Shown here in pieces: positions 18,262-26,717 of a DNA stretch of 64,000 nt. Below the pieces are notes generated by a model. The model was not told where the DNA came from, did no database searches, and was given only the letters and a program-made list of their open reading frames with translations. This stretch comes from Porphyromonadaceae bacterium UBA7203 (GTDB lineage Bacteria > Bacteroidota > Bacteroidia > Bacteroidales > Muribaculaceae), in contig DKUN01000012.1 of assembly GCA_002490725.1 (NCBI GenBank), forward strand, positions 1 to 64,000, read 5' to 3'. How positions within the stretch are numbered: position 1 is the stretch's first letter; every line of letters begins with the position of its first letter. A program made the translations under genes and the position numbers.

Positions 18262-19707
18262 TTATTCGTTAAAAGCGGCCACAATCTCCTCGCGGTCGTC
18301 AAAATGATGTTTCACACCTTTGACCTCCTGGTAATCTTCATGGCCCTTGCCGGCAATGAGAATGACATCGCCCGGCTCGGCCAGTGCGGCAGCCGCGCGA
18401 ATCGCCTCGCGGCGGTCGACTACAACCATGGCCGAGGCGCGCTGCGAGGCGTCGAGTCCGGCTTCCATGTCGGCAAGAATAGCTTCCGGCTCCTCGAATC
18501 GGGGATTGTCGGAGGTCAGGATAACGCGGTCGGAACGCTTGGCGGCCTCGGCAGCCATAATCGGACGCTTGCCGGCGTCGCGGTTGCCGCCACAGCCGAC
18601 CACGGTGATTATGCGCTTGGGGCCAACTTCGCGGATAGCTTCAAGGACGTTGACCACGGCGTCGGGAGTGTGGGCGTAGTCAACAATGGCGATAACCCCT
18701 TTGGGAGAACGCACGGCCTGGAAGCGGCCGGCCACAGGCACCAGGCGGCTAACGTTGGTCAGTACCTCCTCTTCGGGCCATCCGAGCAGCAGGCATGCGC
18801 CGAACACGGCCGTCAGGTTATAGGCGTTGAACCGGCCGGTAAACAAGGTTTCGACCTCATGGCCGTTAAGGCTCAGCAGGGTTCCGTCAAGCCGGCTTTC
18901 GACTATGCGTCCGGTAAAGTCTGCAATGGTGCGCAGCGAGTACGTGTAATGGCGCGCCGAGCAGTTCTGAAGCATCACGCGGCCAACCTTGTCGTCGATA
19001 TTGACCAGCGCGAAGGCGTCGGCGGGAAGGCCGTCGAAAAACGACTTCTTTGCCTCGAGATAGGCCTGGACGGTCTTATGATAGTCGAGGTGGTCGCGCG
19101 TCAGATTCGAGAACACACCGCCGGCGAACTTCAGTCCGGCTATGCGGTGCTGGTGGGCGGCATGCGAGCTCACTTCCATCGAGGCGACGGTGCAGCCGGC
19201 GTCGACCATCCGCGCCAGGAGCTCGTTGATACTGTAGGCGTCGGGGGTTGTCTGCGTTGTAGGCACAGCCTCGGTTTCGATATAGTTGCACACTGTTGAG
19301 AGCAAACCTGCCTTCAATCCGCGCAGGCGCGCCATCTCATAAATGAGGGTGGCCGTAGTGGTCTTGCCGTTGGTGCCGGTAACGCCGACAAGCTTGAGCT
19401 TGCGCGAAGGGTGGCCGAACCATTCCGACGAGAGCATGCCCAGGGCTATCGAGCTGTTGTCGACCACCACGTAGGCGATTCCGGGCAGCACCTTTTCAGG
19501 GAGTTTCTCGCAAACAATAGCGGCGACGCCCGAGTGTTCGAGCAGCGGAATGAACGAGTGGCCGTCGACGGCGGTGCCGCGCACGGCAACAAACATCGAC
19601 CCGGGCGTAACCTTGCGCGAGTCGAACGTCAGAGCGGAGATTTCAGGATTCTTGGGACCTAACGTCTGCAGGGGCTTTAATGAGGAGATGAGCTGTAGGA
19701 GTTGCAT
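18262..19707 (-). CDS. murE: UDP-MurNAc-L-Ala-D-Glu:meso-diaminopimelate ligase
   Basis: A 481-residue Mur ligase adding the third stem-peptide residue. The P-loop is GVTGTNGKTTTATL. The C-terminal SDNPRFEEP carries the DNPR motif that in characterised MurE enzymes selects meso-diaminopimelate over lysine, which indicates an A1-gamma type wall. Further conserved segments are TSDNPR-flanking GCGGNRDAGKRP and AGKGHEDYQE. It is 31 nt downstream of ftsI. Confidence 0.97.
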   Translation of the reverse strand: MQLLQLISSLKPLQTLGPKNPEISALTFDSRKVTPGSMFVAVRGTAVDGHSFIPLLEHSGVAAIVCEKLPEKVLPGIAYVVVDNSSIALGMLSSEWFGHPSRKLKLVGVTGTNGKTTTATLIYEMARLRGLKAGLLSTVCNYIETEAVPTTQTTPDAYSINELLARMVDAGCTVASMEVSSHAAHQHRIAGLKFAGGVFSNLTRDHLDYHKTVQAYLEAKKSFFDGLPADAFALVNIDDKVGRVMLQNCSARHYTYSLRTIADFTGRIVESRLDGTLLSLNGHEVETLFTGRFNAYNLTAVFGACLLLGWPEEEVLTNVSRLVPVAGRFQAVRSPKGVIAIVDYAHTPDAVVNVLEAIREVGPKRIITVVGCGGNRDAGKRPIMAAEAAKRSDRVILTSDNPRFEEPEAILADMEAGLDASQRASAMVVVDRREAIRAAAALAEPGDVILIAGKGHEDYQEVKGVKHHFDDREEIVAAFNE

Positions 19708-19738
19708 TGTAGGGGAATATCTATAAGAGGGTTGAGGG

Positions 19739-21859
19739 TTATTGTTTCAATATCAGGTTCACGGTGCGGACGCCGGACAGCGGCGTGCCGGGTGCGGGGC
19801 TCTGGGAATGAACGTGACCCGAGCCGCCGAATGTAACTTCGAGGCCCTGGTTCTCAAGCCTGGCTATCGCTTCGCGCAAGCCCATGCCGCGTACATTGGC
19901 CACGCCATCGGCCGGCTGTTCGCCTCCGCTCATGCGGCGCGGCGCCACTCCGGCTGCACGCTCTATGGCTTGGGCCACCAAATCATTGCCCGAGGCAAAG
20001 GCCACGGGCCTGATTGCGCGCGACGGATTCTCGTCGGCTTCGGCAAGATAGTCGCTGGTGTTGCCGAGCATACCGCGCGCATACATGGCAATGGCTACAT
20101 CGCGCAGCACCACTCCCGACGTTGTCGCCGCGCCGAAAAAGTTTTCGCGCGGATGGAAAATGAGCACCACGCAGCTATATTTCGGTTCGTCGGCCGGAAA
20201 GTAGCCGCAAAACGCCAGGCGCTTGCGCCCGGTGTCATACTGGCGGGTCTCAGGATTGACCGAGTAGCATGTGCCGGTCTTGCCGGCGAGCTTGACATAT
20301 GGATTTTTCAGCGAGCGCGCCGTGCCGCGGTCGCCGTTGACCACGAGCGACAGACACTGCTGCATCATCTTGGCCGTGCGTTCCGAGCAGGCGCGGTCGC
20401 GCACGTAGCTTATCGGCACCACTGAGTCGACGCCCTCGCGGTGGAGGCTCTTGACCAGACGCGGCCGGACGTAGCGGCCGCCGTTGGCAATGGCGTTATA
20501 GATGCTCAGCGTGTGAAGCGGCGGAATCTCGGCGCCGTAGCCATAGAACTGTCGCGAAAGCGTGACCAGACCGCCCGAGCCGAGCGGCACTACGGGAAAC
20601 CACGGAGCCATCTCCTCGCCTATGCCCGAGCCGAGACGCTCCAGGAAGCCGGTTGCGGCAACGCGGTCGTGCCAGCCCTGAGGGCTCTTGTAGTGGCGCG
20701 ACAAGATGCGGGCCATGCCTATGTTGCTCGACTGCTCTATACATCCGGCCACAGTCAGCTGGGCATTGAAGTGAGAGTCGGTAATCGGGCGACCCTGGCC
20801 ATAGGCGCTGAACGAGTTGCCGATGGTAACGACCGAATCGAGGTCATTGACGTAGCCGTCTTCAATCGCAATCATCAGGCTGAGGGGCTTGACCACTGAA
20901 CCGGGCTCGAAACGCCTGACGGCGCGGTTCATCGCCTCGATATATATGCCCTCGCCTTTGCGTTTGGGGTCTTCCTCGAGGTTGCATATGCCTTTGATTT
21001 CGCCGGTGGCCACTTCCATCAGCACCGCCGTACCCCACTCGGCACGGGTCAGCTGCAAGCGGTTGAGCAGGGCGTTTTCAAGAATATCCTGCATCTGCAC
21101 ATCGATTGTGCTCAACACATCCCAGCCTCTGACGGCAGGCACTTCGGCCCAGTCGCCGATGCCGCGCGTGAAGTTGACCTTCTTGTTGATACCCGGGCGG
21201 CCGTAGAGCAGCGAGTCAAGCGCATATTCGAGGCCCGACATGCCGTGAATTTCGCCGTTAGGGCGCTCGGAAACCACACCGATGCTCAGTTTGGCCATCG
21301 ACCCGTAGGGATTGCGGCGGCGCTTCATCGGCTCGGGCAGCAGGCCGTGTGACCCGAGGCGGCGTCCTTCGAAGAAGGGAAAGTTCTTGATTTGCTGATA
21401 GTCGGCGTAGCTCACATTATTGATGAGACGCCATCCGCGCGGACGGCGGTTGCGGCGAAGCGGCGCCTCGAGCGAGTCGCGCCATGCCTTCAGGCCGCCA
21501 ACAATGGGAAAGTGGCGATGAAGCGAGTCGGCCAGCGTATCCTTGAGCAACACATACCCTTTCCAGTCAAAAGCCTCTGAGCCGAAGTCAACGCGCAGGG
21601 TGTAGTATTGCAGCGTCGTGGCGAGCACCGATCCGTCAGATGCGAGAATATCGCCGCGCTCGGGCTGAATCACCAGCGACGAGCGGCTCAGCTCTTTCTT
21701 GGCCAGTTCGTTCCAGTGAGGAGCATCGACCACCGCGTTCTTAAACGTATTGTATGCAATCCATGCCGCCACCAGAAGAAACAGGCCGGTCAGAACTGAG
21801 TAGCGCGACATCATTGATGCGCGCTTGCCCTTCTTCTTTTTGGGTTTCACAGCAGCCAT
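19739..21859 (-). CDS. ftsI: Septal transpeptidase PBP3/FtsI with C-terminal PASTA domain
   Basis: A 706-residue class B penicillin-binding protein. It has a short basic cytoplasmic tail, a transmembrane helix at about 20-42 and a dimerisation domain. The transpeptidase domain has the three active-site motifs SVVK (in EPGSVVKPLSL), SSN (in EQSSNIGMARI) and KTG (in LAGKTGTCYS). The last ~65 residues form one PASTA module (VRGMGLREAIARLENQGLEV). It crosslinks septal peptidoglycan with FtsW. It follows ftsL by 4 nt. Confidence 0.96.
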   Translation of the reverse strand: MAAVKPKKKKGKRASMMSRYSVLTGLFLLVAAWIAYNTFKNAVVDAPHWNELAKKELSRSSLVIQPERGDILASDGSVLATTLQYYTLRVDFGSEAFDWKGYVLLKDTLADSLHRHFPIVGGLKAWRDSLEAPLRRNRRPRGWRLINNVSYADYQQIKNFPFFEGRRLGSHGLLPEPMKRRRNPYGSMAKLSIGVVSERPNGEIHGMSGLEYALDSLLYGRPGINKKVNFTRGIGDWAEVPAVRGWDVLSTIDVQMQDILENALLNRLQLTRAEWGTAVLMEVATGEIKGICNLEEDPKRKGEGIYIEAMNRAVRRFEPGSVVKPLSLMIAIEDGYVNDLDSVVTIGNSFSAYGQGRPITDSHFNAQLTVAGCIEQSSNIGMARILSRHYKSPQGWHDRVAATGFLERLGSGIGEEMAPWFPVVPLGSGGLVTLSRQFYGYGAEIPPLHTLSIYNAIANGGRYVRPRLVKSLHREGVDSVVPISYVRDRACSERTAKMMQQCLSLVVNGDRGTARSLKNPYVKLAGKTGTCYSVNPETRQYDTGRKRLAFCGYFPADEPKYSCVVLIFHPRENFFGAATTSGVVLRDVAIAMYARGMLGNTSDYLAEADENPSRAIRPVAFASGNDLVAQAIERAAGVAPRRMSGGEQPADGVANVRGMGLREAIARLENQGLEVTFGGSGHVHSQSPAPGTPLSGVRTVNLILKQ

Positions 21860-21863
21860 ATGA

Positions 21864-22226
21864 TTACTTGCGGGGATTTGAAGTGGTTACGTGATATGGC
21901 GGACGGCTCTGAACGGCCAGGTCAAGCCCGAGCGAGTCAAGGGTATGGCGCATCTGGCTTTCGCGGATGCGGCCCATGTATTCGCCTCTGATGCGATAGC
22001 TTTCGGTCTGTACTATATCGAGGCGCGTGTTAAGCCTTCGAATCTGCTCCATTGAGCGCTGGCAACTGTAGCGGTTTGTAATGTAAACCAGCAGCATTGC
22101 CAGGATGACAAACACCTGCAGCCAGTGGCGGGTAAAGAAATCGCCCGTCACAAGCCGGCCCTCGATTATGCGGCCGAGCCAGCTGTCGCGCTCGCGACCC
22201 GATTTGTCGGCTGATGTGTGGCTCAT
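21864..22226 (-). CDS. ftsL: FtsL-like divisome protein
   Basis: A 120-residue bitopic protein with a basic N-terminus, one membrane helix (about residues 35-52, WLQVFVILAMLLVYITNRY) and a following coiled-coil-like region (MEQIRRLNTRLDIVQTESYRI). Sequence alone is weak, since FtsL proteins diverge strongly. Size, topology and position between rsmH and ftsI are exactly those of FtsL. It would bridge FtsQ/DivIC to FtsW-FtsI. It overlaps the rsmH stop by 4 nt. Confidence 0.85.
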   Translation of the reverse strand: MSHTSADKSGRERDSWLGRIIEGRLVTGDFFTRHWLQVFVILAMLLVYITNRYSCQRSMEQIRRLNTRLDIVQTESYRIRGEYMGRIRESQMRHTLDSLGLDLAVQSRPPYHVTTSNPRK

Positions 22227-23149
22227 TGTTCGGCGGAGAGTTTGACCGCTACCCTCAGCTTGGCGCTGCGGCTGCGCGGATTACGTTCAACTTCGGCGGC
22301 GTCAGCCACGATGGGCTTCGACGTCAGCAGTTTCAGGGGCGACAGGTTGCGGCCGAAAAAGTCCTTCTGCTCCTTACCGTCGATGCGGCCGGTGCGCATG
22401 AAGTTCTTGACCAGACGGTCTTCGAGCGAATGATAGGTAATGATAGCCAGGCGTCCGCCGGGAGCCAGCGAGTCAAGCGCCCGCTCAAGCAGCTGCTCGA
22501 GCGCACGGATTTCGTCGTTGACAACTATGCGCAATGCCTGAAACACCTGTGCCAGCTCCTTTTTTTCGCTCTTGGGCGAAATGTGGGGACGGATAACTTC
22601 GAGCAAGCGTTCAACCGTGACCACCGGAGCGGCGGCGCGCGCCTTGACGATTGCCGCAGCTAGTTTCCGCGACTGCTTGAGTTCTCCGTAGAGGTAAAAG
22701 ATTTCAGCCAGACGCTCTTCGCTCTCGCGCGCCAGCAAATCGGCGGCCGACGAGCCTGCGCGTCGATTCATGCGCATATCAAGCGGACCATCGAAGCGAA
22801 ACGAAAAACCGCGCTCCGGGTCATCGAAATGATGAAACGAAACGCCCAGGTCGGCCAGAATTCCGTTGACGCTCCCTTTCACGCCGAAATAGCGCAGATA
22901 TTGGCTGATGTAGCGGAAGTTTCCATGAATCAGCGTCAGGCGCGAGTCTGCGGGCGCATTGGCCAGGGCTTCTTCGTCCTGGTCAAAAACGTAGAGGCGG
23001 CCTTCAGGCCCGAGCGAAGCTAAAATCGCGCGCGAGTGACCGCCGCCGCCAAAAGTGGCATCGGCATAAATACCTGAAGGGTCTATACTTAAAGCATCGA
23101 TTACCTGAGGCAACAGCGCGGGGACATGATACACTTGCTCTACGTTCAT
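22223..23149 (-). CDS. rsmH: 16S rRNA (cytosine-1402-N4)-methyltransferase
   Basis: A 308-residue SAM-dependent methyltransferase (MraW) acting on the ribosomal P site. It starts with YHVPALLPQVIDAL. The SAM loop is ADATFGGGGHSRAIL, the catalytic-site region is GILADLGVSFHHFDDPERGFS, and ITYHSLEDRLVKNFM is conserved near the C-terminus. It is the first gene of the dcw operon here; mraZ, which usually precedes it, is absent. Its promoter -7 box ends 5 nt before the ATG. Confidence 0.97.
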   Translation of the reverse strand: MNVEQVYHVPALLPQVIDALSIDPSGIYADATFGGGGHSRAILASLGPEGRLYVFDQDEEALANAPADSRLTLIHGNFRYISQYLRYFGVKGSVNGILADLGVSFHHFDDPERGFSFRFDGPLDMRMNRRAGSSAADLLARESEERLAEIFYLYGELKQSRKLAAAIVKARAAAPVVTVERLLEVIRPHISPKSEKKELAQVFQALRIVVNDEIRALEQLLERALDSLAPGGRLAIITYHSLEDRLVKNFMRTGRIDGKEQKDFFGRNLSPLKLLTSKPIVADAAEVERNPRSRSAKLRVAVKLSAEQ

Positions 23150-23154
23150 GACCC

Positions 23155-23188
23155 CAAATTTACAACAAATTTCCCAATAATTTACAAA
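23155..23188 (-). promoter_or_regulatory. Promoter of the dcw operon
   Basis: On the minus strand TTTG (23188-23185), a 22-bp spacer and TAAATTTG (23162-23155) precede the rsmH ATG (23149) by only 5 nt. Transcription would begin at or within a base or two of the start codon. Confidence 0.7.
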
Positions 23189-23367
23189 TCAAAACAAAAA
23201 AAGTTTTCAACACCGAAAAAGCCCCTGCTACTCAGTCGCTTAATTATTTGCGTTTGCAAAATTTCGCACACCGGACAAAACCCCGTAAAAGCCCCGTAAA
23301 AACCGCCTTTCCAAAGGCCCGTAAACGCGACATCCGGTGCTGCTTTTGCCCTCACACGCAGGCGCGA

Positions 23368-23399
23368 TTTGGCAGTGTAGATTTTTTTCCATATCTTTG
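23368..23399 (+). promoter_or_regulatory. Promoter of the DUF6029 gene
   Basis: TTTG (23368-23371), a 20-bp spacer and TATCTTTG (23392-23399) lie 27 nt before the chosen ATG at 23427. This also argues against the upstream in-frame ATG at 23337. Confidence 0.85.
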
Positions 23400-23426
23400 C
23401 GTATAAAACCAGCCACTACGCCCTTA

Positions 23427-25124
23427 ATGAAACTCCTGAAATCGATTATTTTAATGCTGGCGGCCGTCATGCCGTCGGGAGCATCGGCTTTCGACATCGG
23501 CTCACCGAACAACCCCGACCGCCAGGTGTCGGTCAACGGCTCGATTCAGGTCAACGGCCTCGTGCCCGAAGCCAACGACTCGCGAACCTACAAGGAGAAA
23601 GTGCTCGGAGGCATATATGCCAACGTAGGCCTTTTCAACAAATATATCGACGCCGGCCTGCGCGTTGAGTATCTCGACCACCCGCTACCCGCCTTCTACG
23701 ACTCACCCGGATTCAAGGGTTGGGGCATAGGTAACTTCTATGCCACAGGTAAATACAAGGGCTTTCAGCTCACAGCCGGCGATATCTACGAGCAGTTCGG
23801 CTCCGGCCTGGTGCTCCGCACCTACGAAGACCGCGCCCTCGGCATCGACAACTCAATCCGCGGCGGCCGACTCAAAATCGACGCCCTGCGCGGATTTCAC
23901 TTCACCCTGCTCGGCGGCATCCAGCGCCGCTACTGGGAATGGTCGACAAACACCCGAATCTACGGCGCAGACCTCGAGTGGGATATCCAAGAACACATTC
24001 CGGCGCTGAACCGTCACGGCGTAGTCTGGACTCTCGGCGCGTCGTGGGCTGTGAAGCGGGAGCGCTATTCCGAAAAGGCCGACAGCATCATGACTCCGCT
24101 ACCCCAAATCAACCCTGACGGCACGGCTCAGTTCATGAACCTCAACCTGCCGCGCCACGTCAACGCGTTTGACTTCCGCACCCATTTCAACAAGGGCAAC
24201 GTCGACGTGCTCGCCGAGTTCGCCTACAAGCACCCCGACCCTACGGCCGACAATAACTACACCTTCAGCCGCGGCACGGCCCTGCTGCTGAGCGCCACCT
24301 ACTCCAAACGGGGCGTCAGCGCCCAGATTCAGGCCAAGCGCTCGGAAGACATGTCATATCGCTCACGCCGCGCAATGACCGACATCACGTCGTTTATCAA
24401 CTACTTGCCTCCCCTTGCCTACCAGCACACCTATGCGCTGGCGTCAATGTATCCCTACGCCACGCAATATGCGCCCGGCGAATGGGCATTCCAGGGCAAC
24501 TTTGCGCTCAGCCTCAAGCGCAAAACCAAACTGCACCTAAATCTGAGCTACATACGCGGTATCAAGCGCGAAGGTGAATGGCAAAAGGTCGACGACTCAA
24601 TGTATGGCAAAGATGGCGTCAAAACCTCATTTTTCGGCACCGGGCCGCTCTACTACCAAGACTTCAACCTCCGGCTCGACCAAAAGGTAAGCCGCTCATT
24701 CTCGTTTAACGCGATGTATATGTATCAGCGCTATAACAAGACAGCCATCGAGGGCGCGGGCGGAACCATCAACACCCACATAGGAGTGGCCGAAGCCAAG
24801 GTAAAATGCTCGAACAAGGTGACCTTGCGCGCCGAGATTCAATATCTCGCCACACGACAGGACAAAGGCGACTGGCTCTACGGTCTGGTAGAAGTGTCGG
24901 TGCTCCCCTATCTGATGATAGGAGCCTCCGACGAGTGGAATCTCGGCAATCCCGACGGCAAGAAGGAACATTTCTACATGTTCAACATAACCGGCAACTA
25001 CCGCAACAACCGACTGATGCTCGGCTACGGACACACCCGCGAAGGCTTCAACTGCTCGGGCGGCGTTTGCCGCTTCGTGCCCGAGACCCGCGGGTTCCGG
25101 CTCTCTTATAACTACAACTTCTAA
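23427..25124 (+). CDS. DUF6029-family outer-membrane beta-barrel protein
   Basis: A 565-residue exported protein with a cleavable signal (KLLKSIILMLAAVMPSGASA). The mature part is made of alternating amphipathic strands rich in Tyr and Gly and ends in an aromatic residue (GFRLSYNYNF), the usual signature for BAM insertion. It resembles DUF6029 proteins of Bacteroidales, whose function is unknown. Parts such as NFYATGKYKGFQLTAGDIYEQFG suggest a barrel of a dozen or more strands. The start at 23427 follows the promoter; upstream codons do not encode a signal peptide. The next gene begins 26 nt later. Confidence 0.8.
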   Translation: MKLLKSIILMLAAVMPSGASAFDIGSPNNPDRQVSVNGSIQVNGLVPEANDSRTYKEKVLGGIYANVGLFNKYIDAGLRVEYLDHPLPAFYDSPGFKGWGIGNFYATGKYKGFQLTAGDIYEQFGSGLVLRTYEDRALGIDNSIRGGRLKIDALRGFHFTLLGGIQRRYWEWSTNTRIYGADLEWDIQEHIPALNRHGVVWTLGASWAVKRERYSEKADSIMTPLPQINPDGTAQFMNLNLPRHVNAFDFRTHFNKGNVDVLAEFAYKHPDPTADNNYTFSRGTALLLSATYSKRGVSAQIQAKRSEDMSYRSRRAMTDITSFINYLPPLAYQHTYALASMYPYATQYAPGEWAFQGNFALSLKRKTKLHLNLSYIRGIKREGEWQKVDDSMYGKDGVKTSFFGTGPLYYQDFNLRLDQKVSRSFSFNAMYMYQRYNKTAIEGAGGTINTHIGVAEAKVKCSNKVTLRAEIQYLATRQDKGDWLYGLVEVSVLPYLMIGASDEWNLGNPDGKKEHFYMFNITGNYRNNRLMLGYGHTREGFNCSGGVCRFVPETRGFRLSYNYNF

Positions 25125-25150
25125 TCTCTCCACATACACACAACGCACCC

Positions 25151-25969
25151 ATGTCGGTAAAGAACTCTAAAATACTCTCGCTGTTAGCCGCAGCAACGCT
25201 GATGTTTTCAGCCTGCGAGGATACCATTCCGGCCGGCAACGCCCGCTATTCGCCAACCACGCCGCCACCGCCCCGGCGCACAGTGCTCATTGAGGAATAC
25301 ACGGGCACAAACTGCATTAACTGCCCTAATGGCCACGCAGTAATCGAGGTGATTGAAAACTTCTACAACACACCCGAAAACCTGCTTGTCGGAGCCGGCG
25401 TGCTCGTGGTCGGCATCCACATTCCCAACTGGGGCGACCCCGTTGAAAACGGCGGACTCATAACCCCCGAAGCCTCGGCAATCGCACCCGACGGCATCAC
25501 CCCGCCTCAAGCCCGCATCAACCGAAGCAGCGGCATCCTGAACCGCGACAGATGGACTTCCACAACGGCAATCTACGCCGCCGTGGCCCCGTCGCTGACC
25601 TACCCCGAGGGCGTAAGCGCGACCGAGAGCCGCGACAACATCACCGTGAAGTGTCGTGTCAGCCCGTCAACAAACATAAGCGACGCCAGGCTCCACGTCT
25701 GGCTCGTTGAAGACAACATAAAGAAGCGCCAGCACCTGCCCGACGGCTCGATCGACAGTGATTACATCCACAACAACGTGTTCCGCGCCGCAGTCACGGC
25801 AATCAGCGGCCAGGCGGTCAACTTTGTGCGTAACACCGACTGCTCCTTCGAGTTCAACTATCCGGTCAATACGGCGTGGAACGTCGACAACATGCGCGCT
25901 ATCGTGTTCATCGAAACAGCATCGACCGGAGTCATCAACGCCGCCCACGGCCCGGTAATTCGTCAATAA
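25151..25969 (+). CDS. Omp28-related lipoprotein with thioredoxin-like CxxC site
   Basis: A 272-residue lipoprotein (lipobox MFSAC, Cys22). A proline-rich linker leads into VLIEEYTGTNCINCPNGH, the Omp28/thioredoxin-like motif with a CINC pair at residues 55-58. This could be redox-active or structural. The C-terminal ~100 residues form a beta domain (VKCRVSPSTNISDARLHVWL). Omp28 of Porphyromonas gingivalis is a surface lipoprotein with adhesin-like behaviour; the role here is unknown. It is flanked by the DUF6029 barrel and a small sorting-tail protein in one apparent operon. Confidence 0.8.
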   Translation: MSVKNSKILSLLAAATLMFSACEDTIPAGNARYSPTTPPPPRRTVLIEEYTGTNCINCPNGHAVIEVIENFYNTPENLLVGAGVLVVGIHIPNWGDPVENGGLITPEASAIAPDGITPPQARINRSSGILNRDRWTSTTAIYAAVAPSLTYPEGVSATESRDNITVKCRVSPSTNISDARLHVWLVEDNIKKRQHLPDGSIDSDYIHNNVFRAAVTAISGQAVNFVRNTDCSFEFNYPVNTAWNVDNMRAIVFIETASTGVINAAHGPVIRQ

Positions 25970-25989
25970 CAATCAATAGGCATAAGCTT

Positions 25990-26673
25990 ATGCAAAAAAT
26001 ATTTACTTCAATCCTTCTGATGGCCGCAGCCTTCACCGCCGCAGCGCAGAACTTCACCGTTACCACACCCGACGGCAAAACCTACGCCGACGGCGACGTC
26101 ATCAACGTCGGCTACGAATTCGACGGTGAATTCTACGATTGGCAGCCCAAGCTTACCGTCAACGTCAACAAAGCAGCCTCGGCCACTACCGGAAAGACAG
26201 CGTTTACCGTAACCGCCACCGCCTCACGACCCGACATCGTGCAGTTCCGCGGCCTCACCGGCGCATCCGACATTCTCAGGACCACCGTCACCAAGAGCAA
26301 CACCTACGCTGCCGGAGCCAAGTTTCCTCTGTCGATCGACATTGTCGAATCCCCCACCATGATTCCCGAAAACATCGAAACCCAAATCGAAATCACCGAC
26401 GGCGTGCAGACAATAAACCTCACCGTAAACTTCACCTCCGAGCAGGCCGGCATCAATGCTCCCGCAACTGCCGCCAACACCGTGAAGTTCATCGGCCGCA
26501 CTCTCCACTACTCACTCGAGTCGGCAACCGGCATTACCTTATATAATATAAGCGGACGCCCGGTAATCAGCCGCTCGCTCTCAGGCACCGGTTCGCTAAA
26601 CCTCTCGAACATCCCCGCAGGCGTCTACGTTTACCGCTGCGGGCTCTCGACCGGCAAGGTGGTGCTGCACTGA
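25990..26673 (+). CDS. Small exported protein with C-terminal type IX-like sorting tail
   Basis: A 227-residue protein with signal peptide MQKIFTSILLMAAAFTAAAQ. Two beta-rich stretches of about 150 residues match no family I recognise. The C-terminal tail contains LYNISGRPV and then GVYVYRCGLSTGKVVLH, which resembles type A sorting domains. An ATG 114 nt upstream in frame lies inside the previous gene and lacks a signal peptide, so the start at 25990, 20 nt after the previous stop, is preferred. Possible partner of the Omp28-like lipoprotein and the DUF6029 barrel. Confidence 0.75.
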   Translation: MQKIFTSILLMAAAFTAAAQNFTVTTPDGKTYADGDVINVGYEFDGEFYDWQPKLTVNVNKAASATTGKTAFTVTATASRPDIVQFRGLTGASDILRTTVTKSNTYAAGAKFPLSIDIVESPTMIPENIETQIEITDGVQTINLTVNFTSEQAGINAPATAANTVKFIGRTLHYSLESATGITLYNISGRPVISRSLSGTGSLNLSNIPAGVYVYRCGLSTGKVVLH

Positions 26674-26717
26674 CAAACCCGTAATACATAACACCTTAAA
26701 TTCAATATTCAAACATC

